Shown here: positions 1 to 6,054 of the stretch, one piece after another
Numbering within the stretch: the stretch's first letter is position 1
Layout: every line of letters starts with the position of its first letter
DNA from: Candidatus Zixiibacteriota bacterium
GTDB taxonomy: Bacteria; Zixibacteria; MSB-5A5; JAABVY01
Length of the DNA: 6,054 nt
Reading direction: 5' to 3'
NCBI GenBank assembly: GCA_011777135.1
Contig: JAABVY010000207.1
Coordinates: 4,659 to 10,712 of the forward strand
The notes under the pieces: model-generated
The model's database searches: none
What the model was told of the DNA's origin: nothing
The model's input: only the letters and a program-made list of their open reading frames with translations
Program-made: the position numbers and the translations under genes

Positions 1-2195
1 CGATAAAGGCGGAGTTTATCCTCGGCTGCCTTACGCTCGGTAATATCTATACCTGTTGCGATTACATATTCAACATCGCCATTTTCATCCAGCATGACAT
101 TATTAGACCATGAGATCATTCGTTTTTGACCATCCCTGGTCACCCAGTAGTTATCGCCGTCAACACGGCCACGGCTCCTCTTTATAACCTCAAACCTCTC
201 CGCCAGCATTTCCATTTCTTCGGGCAATATAAAGATATCTGCGAAGTTTCTGCCGATTACTTCATCAGGCTTATATCCGCTAGTACGTTCACAGGCCTTG
301 TTAAAACGCAGGATCTTCCCGTCAGGATCGAGGACAACCACCAGAGCGCCGGCGGTATTCAATATGGCCGAAATGAAATTACGTTCCCTGCGAAGCTCAT
401 CCTCGGCCTTCTTTCTGGCGGTGATATCAGAGAGCCCTCCGATTATGACGTTTTCCCCCCTGAATTGGGTGACCACCAGGTTCAAGGTGATCCAAAGCAC
501 AGCCCCGTCCTTTCCCACAAAACGCATCTCAAAATCTCGAAGACGGCCATCAGTCTTAAGCCTTTGGACGACTTCCGACCTCTGCTCCTTTTTGTAATAG
601 AAATCCGCGGTCCGTTTCTTCAACACTTCCGATCTGCTATAGCCCATTAAATCAGCCAACTGATCGTTTACATAAATAATCTCGCCATCCTCAAGCCGGC
701 TGATAATGGTCGGGGTTGGAGAGTTATCCACTATCAACCGCACCTGCTCCTCGGCTTTTCTGACATCGGTAATATCAACATAAATCCAGACCCTGCCTAA
801 CTCTAGATATTCTCTATCGAGAACAGGAACGCTGATAAGAGACACATACCGCGGGCTTGGGCTCACTATCTCCAGCACTCTCTCGGTCATGACTGAGCTA
901 TCGAGTACGTGTTTGGTCTCAAGATCGAATTGCGCTGTAAGCTCGCGTATTAAATCATGGTGCCGATCAGGATCGCGGAAGCAGCCAGCAATTTCTTCAT
1001 GAAACAGGCCGAACGGACGATTCATGATTGAATCCGGATCAACTCCAAAGAATTCTTTCACGCGCCGATTGGCTGCGGTAACCAGGTTATTCTCATCGAC
1101 CATAATCATGGCCGGAACGGAGGAATCCAGAATTGCTTGAAGCTGGTCGCGGCTTTTGGAAAGAAGGTTGGCCTTTTCGTCAAGTTCACTATAGGCAGCT
1201 CGAAGCGATCTGGTTCTCTCTTCGACCTTTCTCTCAAGAGAACGATAAACCCGGATATTATCGAGCGCCAGACCGACCATGTTGGCGAACATTCCAAACC
1301 TGGCCACATCCTGATCATCCATCTCGCGCTCATGATATTCCATATTCCCGGCAATTACGCCGATCGGCTCATCCTTGATCCGGATTGGTGCAATGACAAG
1401 CGCCTTGCTCTTGATTGCCCTGGTTTCTTCTTTGGGCCAGAGCGGGTCGACATCCAGGTCTTTTATATGAATTATTCTATTTTCTTCCAGGCATTTCCGA
1501 AAATGAGGCGGGTGCTCGAATCTGCCCTCCGCAATGTCTCTTTTGCAATGTTCCAGCACTTCAGGCGGGTCTTTGGGAAAGCACGCTGAATGAAATTTCA
1601 GTTCGCCCTCTTCAAGCAAGAAGAGAATTGATCTGTCGAAATCCAGAGTCTCGGTCAAATACTCAGGTGCCTTGAGATATAGCTCTTCTTCGGAACGAAT
1701 CATTGTTAATCGACCCGAGAGTTCATTAAGAGCCTGCAGCTGCCGATTCACATATTTCAGCCGTTCTGTACGTTCATCGACCATATCCTCGAGCTTTCGG
1801 GATGATTCTTTGAGCTTTCTGGCCATCAGCGAATGCTCGATAGCCTGATGCAGATGGATTTCCATGTCATCAACGTCAAGGGGCTTGCGGATAAAATGAT
1901 CGGCGCCCTTTTTGATAGCATCGACTGCGGCGGCAAGCGAACCATGAGCAGTAAGGATGAGAAACGGAATATCGGGAGAAATAGCTTTAGCCTGTGCCAG
2001 CACTTCCAGACCTGAAATATCAGGCATATGCAAATCGCACAGTACAACATCAAAGCCTTCCAGTTTCAGCATTTTCAGGCCTTCCGCTCCATTAGCAGCA
2101 GGATAGACTTCAAAACCGCGGGAATTCAACAGCGCTGTAAATTCATCCCTCTGGGATGAATCATCCTCAATATATAAAACCTTTATATTTGCCAT
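1..2195 (-). CDS. Receiver-GAF-PAS-PAS-PAS signalling protein (C-terminus beyond window)
   Basis: The frame stays open from the ATG at 2195 to the left edge (731 codons), so the gene is partial. Residues 1-125 form a CheY-like receiver: acidic pair E10/D11, phosphoacceptor D54 in CDLHMPD, T82 and K104 (RKP). A charged coiled coil (about 124-160) leads to a GAF domain (about 165-315), recognisable by ALVIAPIRIKDEPIGVIAG, then a second coiled coil (about 317-351). Three PAS domains follow at about 352-478, 486-598 and 607-722, the last two closed by the PAC-type ends SDITARKKAEDELR and IDITERKAAEDKLR. No histidine kinase, GGDEF or other output is visible; it must lie past the edge, and a hybrid histidine kinase is the commonest outcome for this order. 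An in-frame TAG five codons upstream and the immediate start of the receiver fold fix the ATG, although no clear Shine-Dalgarno precedes it. It lies 216 bp downstream of the cytochrome genes on the same strand. The ligand and the phosphodonor kinase are unknown. Confidence 0.93.
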   Translation of the reverse strand, partial: MANIKVLYIEDDSSQRDEFTALLNSRGFEVYPAANGAEGLKMLKLEGFDVVLCDLHMPDISGLEVLAQAKAISPDIPFLILTAHGSLAAAVDAIKKGADHFIRKPLDVDDMEIHLHQAIEHSLMARKLKESSRKLEDMVDERTERLKYVNRQLQALNELSGRLTMIRSEEELYLKAPEYLTETLDFDRSILFLLEEGELKFHSACFPKDPPEVLEHCKRDIAEGRFEHPPHFRKCLEENRIIHIKDLDVDPLWPKEETRAIKSKALVIAPIRIKDEPIGVIAGNMEYHEREMDDQDVARFGMFANMVGLALDNIRVYRSLERKVEERTRSLRAAYSELDEKANLLSKSRDQLQAILDSSVPAMIMVDENNLVTAANRRVKEFFGVDPDSIMNRPFGLFHEEIAGCFRDPDRHHDLIRELTAQFDLETKHVLDSSVMTERVLEIVSPSPRYVSLISVPVLDREYLELGRVWIYVDITDVRKAEEQVRLIVDNSPTPTIISRLEDGEIIYVNDQLADLMGYSRSEVLKKRTADFYYKKEQRSEVVQRLKTDGRLRDFEMRFVGKDGAVLWITLNLVVTQFRGENVIIGGLSDITARKKAEDELRRERNFISAILNTAGALVVVLDPDGKILRFNKACERTSGYKPDEVIGRNFADIFILPEEMEMLAERFEVIKRSRGRVDGDNYWVTRDGQKRMISWSNNVMLDENGDVEYVIATGIDITERKAAEDKLRLY

Positions 2196-2411
2196 TTTAC
2201 TGTCATACTATTTCTAAAATGTTCGATGTGAGACAATATAGTCACTGAAAAACAATTTCCAAACCCAAAAAGCGACCCTGTTCTTAATCCCAAACTTAAA
2301 CATTTTCGAGGGTATTTTGGTTCCTGCTGTGGAATTTCTGAATAGTTAATTCCGGTAATTTGGGATGTGCTTCTTCCCGGACCTATCCTGTGACTGATTT
2401 TTCAGAAACCT
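2196..2411. other. AT-rich intergenic gap between cytochrome and signalling genes
   Basis: This stretch has no plausible coding frame. It contains an interrupted inverted repeat GGAATT...AATTCC (6-bp arms, 11-base loop, about 2331-2353) and a 4-bp-stem palindrome at 2394-2405. Neither is followed by a T-run on the minus strand, so no intrinsic terminator for the cytochrome operon can be called. Readthrough into the signalling gene cannot be excluded. Confidence 0.5.
2235..2262 (-). promoter_or_regulatory. Possible sigma70-type promoter of the receiver-GAF-PAS gene
   Basis: On the minus strand TTGGAA (2262-2257) and TATATT (2240-2235) are separated by 16 bp, matching 4/6 and 5/6 of the consensus. 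This would place a start near 2228 and give a leader of about 33 bases. The region is AT-rich, so a chance match is possible. The 216-bp gap after the cytochrome gene makes a separate promoter reasonable. Confidence 0.3.
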
Positions 2412-3929
2412 CTACTGTTCCTGATCTCCCTGCATTTCAATAGCTGATTCCAGGAACTCATTTTTCAGGTATTGATGGATTATATAATCCTGATCGGAAG
2501 TATCTACCGGTTCCAGATACTGGTAGGGTGTGTTTCCCCCGTAGGCGGCAATCGAATGGCACATTGTGCAGTCATGCGAAATGCTCTCGCCTCCCTCGTC
2601 GATCATATTTTGGTTATGGCAGCGAAAACACCCTGCGCTGCCCCTGTGACCAATATGGCTTGGGTAACTGTTCCACCTTATATTCATATAGGGATGGATA
2701 TTGCGGATATATATGTTCTGCAGGACCGTTATTGCCGAGTCAATCTCTGCGAAGTTTTGCCTCAGGATCTCCGGATATTCCCGCTGATAATATCCGAGCA
2801 AACGGTTGACGACCTGCTCCCGGGCGGATGCAGTGTCACTGTATATCGGAAGTATTGCACCCAAGCCGGCTTTCTTTATGAACGGTATCGAACGGTCAAT
2901 CAATCCTTTCCTGATTCGCTCATTAAGGGCTTTTTCTGGATTTTCATATATGTGGGTGGCGCGGTTATGGCAGTCGACACAATCCAAAGTCCTGATATTC
3001 TCGAATTCGCCCTCATGTTCTTCCACAAGTTCGCTATTTCTATAACGCTTAAATGAATCATCCGGCTGCCGAACATCAACCCAAATCATCTCCTCACGCT
3101 CATCATTCACAGAGGTGTAGCGGATCTGATTCTCCTCAGCGATATGCCAGTGTATCCCTTTACGGATTTCTCCTTCACCTGCATCGATTTTCAAGCTGAG
3201 CGTGGTGTACTGAGGTGTGGAAAGGCTATCGAGACGATAGTTGACAATTGTCTTAATCCTTTGGCCGTAGAATTTATCCGGCCAGTGGCATTTTTCGCAC
3301 GTTTCGCGGGCAGGGCGGAGTTGGTGCACCGGTGTCGGGATCGGCTTTTCGTAAAGATTGAAAGTCAGTGAGATTATCTGCCAGAGACCATTGAGCTTGG
3401 CATTCACAAGCGCATCGACTCCCTCGCCGACATGACATTCCACGCATTTGACCCGCGCATGCGGAGAGGCCTGGTAGGTTACCCATTCAGGATTCATGAC
3501 GTCGTGACAGGCAGTCCCGCAGAAATGAGGTTCGTCCATGAAGTGCAGCATCCTGCTCGAGAGAACGCTCAGAAATAAAATGTTTATCAGAGTGAAAATT
3601 GCAATCGTACGGAATATCCGGGATCCCAGGAGACTCCCCTCGGTTTCCCGTTTCTCAAACTGCTCCTGCAGAAGCTGCCCGGTGGATTTTCCGGTCTGCT
3701 TTTTTCGCTTCTTCCAGGCGATCGGGATCATGATAAGCCCGATTATAAAGAGGGCCGGGAATAACAGATAATTAACCAGGCCAACATAAGCATTGGTTAT
3801 AAATCCTAGAATCCGTGTCAGCTCCAGGATGACGAATGTCACAAATGCAGAGGTGGTCAGCACCACGCCGGCAAGGCCAAGTTTATTGACCGAAACGCCG
3901 CGGATGAAATCTATATACTTTTTAAACAA
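2412..3929 (-). CDS. Membrane-anchored hexaheme cytochrome c, NapC/NirT-type (putative quinol dehydrogenase)
   Basis: This is likely the membrane electron-transfer partner of the octaheme protein encoded just upstream. Hydrophobic helices lie at about residues 17-42, 47-72 and 105-125. The basic loop KKRKK at 73-77 places the N-terminus in the cytoplasm and the haem region in the periplasm. Six haem motifs follow: CGTACH (137-142, CX3CH spacing), CVECH (162-166), CEKCH (211-215), CVDCH (317-321), CFRCH (434-438) and CTMCH (454-458). M145, three residues after the first haem histidine, recalls the methionine axial ligand near haem 1 of NrfH. The segment from haem 1 through SPHARVKCVECHVG resembles the NapC/NirT N-terminal domain, but 505 residues, two extra helices and two extra haems exceed the usual tetraheme, single-helix, roughly 200-residue form. 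It starts at TTG nine bases after the upstream stop, so the pair is an operon. In NapC/NrfH proteins electrons pass from menaquinol to a periplasmic reductase; here that role is inferred, and the reverse flow (accepting electrons from the enzyme) is possible. Confidence 0.93.
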   Translation of the reverse strand: MFKKYIDFIRGVSVNKLGLAGVVLTTSAFVTFVILELTRILGFITNAYVGLVNYLLFPALFIIGLIMIPIAWKKRKKQTGKSTGQLLQEQFEKRETEGSLLGSRIFRTIAIFTLINILFLSVLSSRMLHFMDEPHFCGTACHDVMNPEWVTYQASPHARVKCVECHVGEGVDALVNAKLNGLWQIISLTFNLYEKPIPTPVHQLRPARETCEKCHWPDKFYGQRIKTIVNYRLDSLSTPQYTTLSLKIDAGEGEIRKGIHWHIAEENQIRYTSVNDEREEMIWVDVRQPDDSFKRYRNSELVEEHEGEFENIRTLDCVDCHNRATHIYENPEKALNERIRKGLIDRSIPFIKKAGLGAILPIYSDTASAREQVVNRLLGYYQREYPEILRQNFAEIDSAITVLQNIYIRNIHPYMNIRWNSYPSHIGHRGSAGCFRCHNQNMIDEGGESISHDCTMCHSIAAYGGNTPYQYLEPVDTSDQDYIIHQYLKNEFLESAIEMQGDQEQ

Positions 3930-3941
3930 GCCGCTCCTCTA
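3927..3941 (-). promoter_or_regulatory. Ribosome binding site overlapping upstream stop, with TTG start
   Basis: On the minus strand the HAO stop TAG (3941-3939) overlaps the Shine-Dalgarno AGAGGAG (3940-3934), followed by a four-base spacer and TTG (3929-3927). TTG is the only start candidate close to this site, because the codons that follow are not start codons. The spacer is slightly short. The overlap of stop and ribosome binding site suggests translational coupling of the two cytochromes. Confidence 0.7.
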
Positions 3942-5264
3942 TTTTTCTTGAAAATACCCCTGGTAGATCTTCTGCATTTCTCCCGATCTGATTTTCTCCT
4001 TCAGTTCGCCAGTTTCGGATGTCAACCATGAATGCATGGGATCATTGGCGATCAAGCTGTCTATATATGCATTGATTTCGCCATCTTCAAATTTCCTGGC
4101 TTCGGGAAGCATTTTGAAATAAAAATGCTTGGCGACCTCATACATTCCATGCCACCAGGTATAATCCGGCCCCATCATGGCGGCGCCATGACGAGCGCGG
4201 CGTCCTTCATGATGCCAGAGCTCCCAGTAAACCCATTCGATCTCATTGGCAAAATTGGCAGGATATTCGGTCAGATTCTTTTCATGTACCATTGCCAGAA
4301 TCTTCTCCGCAGGCCTGATAAACTTATCGTTATAAAGATGAACTGCGGCGTCAAATTGATAATAATGGCCATCTGCAAAAGCCGGGCCATGACAGGTTTT
4401 GCAGACATCCTTCATATTTTTCCGTTTGATCTGCCAGTTATCCTTCTTTTCCGATATGGGGGGGCGAAGTGTCCAGCTGATACGCATCCCTACATCATGA
4501 GTCAGCGGCTGACTGGAAGTAGCTGACATATGACACGTTGCGCAGGTCGGGGCCACATAATAGTCCTCACCCACGACCCAGCGGTCTGACTCCAGATTCA
4601 TCTTGTCGACATTGGTGTAGTATGTATTGCCGTGCTTGGATTCTTCATAGACTTCTTTTTGCGGATGATCCGGGCCCAGATGACATTTAGAGCAGGCCTC
4701 CGGCTGGCGGGCCTGGGCCTTTGAAAATGCATGTCTGGTATGACAGGCATTGCAGGAACCTTTGGATCCATCCGGATTGAGCCTCCCAATCCCTGAATTT
4801 GGCCAGCATTCTTTGGAAAGTTTGTTATATTCATCCTCGTCGATTTCCATCTTGGCCCCGTGGCAGCTCTCGCAGCCCAGAATTGCAATTGGATGTCCAG
4901 CTGCAACATGTGCAAGATACGCATCGTTAGATTCCAGAATCAGTCCCGCGGTTGCGTGGTAGGAATTGTCCACCTCCTCCATTTCTTTTTTGTGGCACTT
5001 CCCGCAATCCTTTGGAGTCACCAGGGTGGCGATCAATGCCCCTTCATGCATGTATGCATCCGGTTCACCTCTTTTTGCGCCGTGGCAGTCGAGGCAAACC
5101 ACTTTGTGGATTCCGTGCGCCGATGTATACCATTGCCTGTAAAGCCCGGGGGATTTTTCTTTGTGACAGGTCATGCACTTACCCGCCACCTCCGGGTCAA
5201 CAGCCTGCCCGGCGGCAATTACGGACAGACAAAACAACGCTGATAAAATGACTATTTTTTTCAT
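3939..5264 (-). CDS. hao: Octaheme cytochrome c of the hydroxylamine oxidoreductase (HAO) family
   Basis: This is a secreted periplasmic enzyme. A Sec signal (KK, hydrophobic 4-18, probable cleavage after GQA at 19-21) precedes eight CXXCH motifs beginning at C30, C57, C87, C131, C171, C191, C241 and C288. There is no CXXCK, which argues against NrfA, Onr and Otr. HAO-family signatures are the stretch 158-175 (GRLNPDGS then CNACH), RQPEACSKCHLGPDHPQ at 186-202 with SKHG at 209-212, CATCHMS at 241-247 followed by THDV...ISW, and a haem-free helical C-terminus (about 305-441) containing PDYTWWHGMYEVAKH. In the family haem 4 (here C131-H135) is the catalytic haem; nitrifier and anammox enzymes crosslink it to a tyrosine to form P460 and oxidise hydroxylamine or hydrazine, whereas homologues without the crosslink are thought to reduce nitrite or NO. 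Whether Y368 or another tyrosine fills that role cannot be settled by eye. The 441-residue length is slightly below that of nitrifier HAO. The ATG has a strong AGGGAGGAG (5280-5272) seven bases upstream. It is the first gene of an operon with the membrane cytochrome. Physiological direction and substrate are unproven. Confidence 0.92.
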   Translation of the reverse strand: MKKIVILSALFCLSVIAAGQAVDPEVAGKCMTCHKEKSPGLYRQWYTSAHGIHKVVCLDCHGAKRGEPDAYMHEGALIATLVTPKDCGKCHKKEMEEVDNSYHATAGLILESNDAYLAHVAAGHPIAILGCESCHGAKMEIDEDEYNKLSKECWPNSGIGRLNPDGSKGSCNACHTRHAFSKAQARQPEACSKCHLGPDHPQKEVYEESKHGNTYYTNVDKMNLESDRWVVGEDYYVAPTCATCHMSATSSQPLTHDVGMRISWTLRPPISEKKDNWQIKRKNMKDVCKTCHGPAFADGHYYQFDAAVHLYNDKFIRPAEKILAMVHEKNLTEYPANFANEIEWVYWELWHHEGRRARHGAAMMGPDYTWWHGMYEVAKHFYFKMLPEARKFEDGEINAYIDSLIANDPMHSWLTSETGELKEKIRSGEMQKIYQGYFQEK

Positions 5265-5368
5265 GGTTTATCTCCTCCCTGAAATATGTCAAAATCGTTT
5301 TTTCGGAATATATTAATTCGTACTGCCCGCTCCTTTGTTTGCAAAATTAAATGCCATCAACTTCTCCA

Positions 5369-5397
5369 AATATAAATTTTTTATGAATATGGGTCAA
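5369..5397 (-). promoter_or_regulatory. Sigma70-type promoter for the HAO-cytochrome operon
   Basis: On the minus strand TTGACC (5397-5392) and TATATT (5374-5369) are separated by exactly 17 bp, each matching 5/6 of the consensus. The predicted start is near 5362, giving a leader of about 98 bases before the HAO ATG. An alternative -10, CATATT at 5391-5386, would place the FNR-type box at -41.5 (class II). No transcript evidence is available. Confidence 0.6.
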
Positions 5398-5413
5398 CAA
5401 TGAAGATATTTCC

Positions 5414-5427
5414 TTGATTTGGATCAA
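5414..5427. promoter_or_regulatory. FNR/CRP-family operator, perfect TTGAT-N4-ATCAA
   Basis: TTGATTTGGATCAA is an exact match to the palindromic FNR/DNR consensus in a noncoding divergent region. Its centre (5420.5) lies about 58-59 bp upstream of the predicted HAO operon start, close to the class I distance of about 61. The family (FNR, DNR or another CRP/FNR member) cannot be told from the site alone. HcpR sites usually read TTGAC-N4-GTCAA, so HcpR is less likely. It could also influence the divergent methyltransferase gene, whose ATG lies about 130 bp away. Confidence 0.72.
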
Positions 5428-5550
5428 AAATAATTCAAACAGGCTGCTTTGTTCTCTGCTTTTAAATCCAAAAAACTCCAAGCACTTCCGAATCATTTTC
5501 ATTCAGCAGACGTATTCAGATAAATTACATGAATGTCCCGGAGGAATAAT

Positions 5551-6054
5551 ATGGATGCACTGGAAAAGATATTGGCTCAGATCGACGGCCGCATTCTGGA
5601 TGTCGCCGCAGGACGGGGAGCATCATTGAGATACATGATAGAAAATATAGGTGATTTCGAGCAGGCAGTAGGAATTGACTTCTCGGAAAAAAACCTGAGT
5701 CAGGCACGAGAACAATTTAATGACAAGAGAGTAGTTTTTCGGCAGATGCATGCTGAAGAACTCCAATTCGATGACAATCGATTTAATCTTGCGGCAATCT
5801 TTAATTCGCTTCACCATCTGGATCATCCCCGGAAAGCGCTGGAAGAGATGTACAGGGTACTCAAACCGGGCGGACTGCTTTTAGTGTCGGAGATGTATAA
5901 TGATAATCAGAGCGAGCGGCAAATGTCGCATGTGCTTCTGCATCACTGGTGGGCGGATGTTGATAAAATATCAGGTATACCGCATTATCACACATTCCCC
6001 AGACAAAAAATCATCGATTTGCTCCAGGGTCTGCATCTAGAAAATATAGAGATC
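5551..6054 (+). CDS. Class I SAM-dependent methyltransferase (C-terminus beyond window)
   Basis: The frame runs 168 codons to the right edge, so the gene is partial. The fold is that of Methyltransf_11/25 proteins: motif I ILDVAAGRGAS (15-25), acidic residue D43 at the end of strand 2 (VGIDFSEKN) for the SAM ribose, AEELQFDDNRFN (68-79), a strand-4 region IFNSLHHLDHP (83-93), and YRVLKPGGLLLVSEM (101-115). The later stretch HVLLHHWWADVD (127-138) and IPHYHTF is histidine- and tryptophan-rich and probably shapes the acceptor pocket. The ATG follows GGAGGA (5540-5545) with a five-base spacer; an upstream ATG at 5529 is out of frame. The gene diverges from the HAO operon. Only a weak promoter-like pair (TTTTCA 5496-5501, GATAAA 5519-5524, 17-bp spacer) was found. 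Substrate unknown: small molecule, quinone-type or metalloid methylation are all open, and nothing ties it to nitrogen chemistry except position. Confidence 0.9.
   Translation, partial: MDALEKILAQIDGRILDVAAGRGASLRYMIENIGDFEQAVGIDFSEKNLSQAREQFNDKRVVFRQMHAEELQFDDNRFNLAAIFNSLHHLDHPRKALEEMYRVLKPGGLLLVSEMYNDNQSERQMSHVLLHHWWADVDKISGIPHYHTFPRQKIIDLLQGLHLENIEI

Noticed and set aside
126..650. A 174-codon plus-strand open frame opposite the PAS region
   Set aside because: It is antisense to a continuous frame with clear PAS domains; its translation shows no recognisable domain and no ribosome binding site precedes it.
1..730. Similar DITxRKxAE segments in the sensor as DNA repeats or a recent duplication
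   Set aside because: They are the usual ends of tandem PAS/PAC domains and are diverged at the base level, so they are ancient domain repeats.
2394..2405. Palindrome CTGATTTTTCAG just after the membrane cytochrome gene as a terminator
   Set aside because: The stem is only four base pairs and no T-run follows on the minus strand.
2472..3056. A 194-codon plus-strand frame opposite the membrane cytochrome
   Set aside because: It lies opposite the C-terminal haem region of a convincing cytochrome; its composition reflects the reverse complement of CXXCH-rich coding DNA.
4458..4464. Run of seven G (seven C on the coding strand) inside the HAO gene, as a possible phase-variation tract
   Set aside because: The run is short, the frame is intact across it, and it simply encodes Arg-Pro-Pro; at most it is a spot for sequencing error.
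3939..5264. Assignment of the octaheme protein as NrfA, Onr or octaheme tetrathionate reductase
   Set aside because: Those enzymes carry a lysine-ligated CXXCK (or similar) active-site haem; all eight motifs here are CXXCH and the surrounding signatures are of the HAO family.
3939..5264. Lipoprotein signal at C12 of the octaheme protein
   Set aside because: The residues before C12 (ALF) do not fit a lipobox; the cysteine lies in the middle of the hydrophobic core and an ordinary signal peptidase I site follows.
5414..5629. A plus-strand open frame of 71 codons across the divergent region
   Set aside because: It crosses the operator and overlaps the methyltransferase start out of frame, with no domain or ribosome binding site.

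Overview
This window comes from an anaerobically respiring, moderate-GC, probably Gram-negative bacterium. It carries multiheme c-type cytochromes, a Sec-exported periplasmic enzyme, an FNR-type operator and purine-rich Shine-Dalgarno sites. The lineage cannot be fixed from sequence alone. Deltaproteobacteria-like groups and environmental candidate phyla are plausible hosts for an octaheme HAO-family protein next to a long NapC/NirT-type cytochrome, but this is inference.

Layout, left to right. (1) Positions 1-2195, minus strand: the N-terminal 731 codons of a large signalling protein cut by the left edge, with a receiver domain, coiled coil, GAF domain, coiled coil and three PAS domains. The output domain lies outside the window. 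(2) 2196-2411: a 216-bp AT-rich gap with a possible weak promoter for the signalling gene and no convincing terminator. (3) 2412-3929, minus: a 505-residue membrane-anchored cytochrome with three predicted transmembrane helices and six haem-binding motifs, the first being CX3CH. It starts at TTG. (4) 3939-5264, minus: a 441-residue secreted octaheme cytochrome of the hydroxylamine oxidoreductase (HAO) family, nine bases upstream of gene 3. (5) 5265-5550: a divergent control region with a perfect TTGAT-N4-ATCAA box and a good sigma70-type promoter reading into the HAO gene. (6) 5551 to the right edge, plus: a class I SAM-dependent methyltransferase, truncated by the window end.

The core is a two-gene respiratory cassette. 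The periplasmic octaheme enzyme (8 haems) would react with a small nitrogen compound such as nitrite, NO or hydroxylamine. The membrane cytochrome (6 haems) would link it to the quinone pool, much as NrfH serves NrfA or HaoC is proposed to serve HaoA in Campylobacterota. The FNR-type box at a class I distance from the promoter suggests induction under low oxygen or by nitrogen oxides. The receiver-GAF-PAS protein downstream on the same strand may sense a related condition, but nothing in the sequence proves the link. No RNA genes, mobile elements, CRISPR arrays or insertion sequences were seen.
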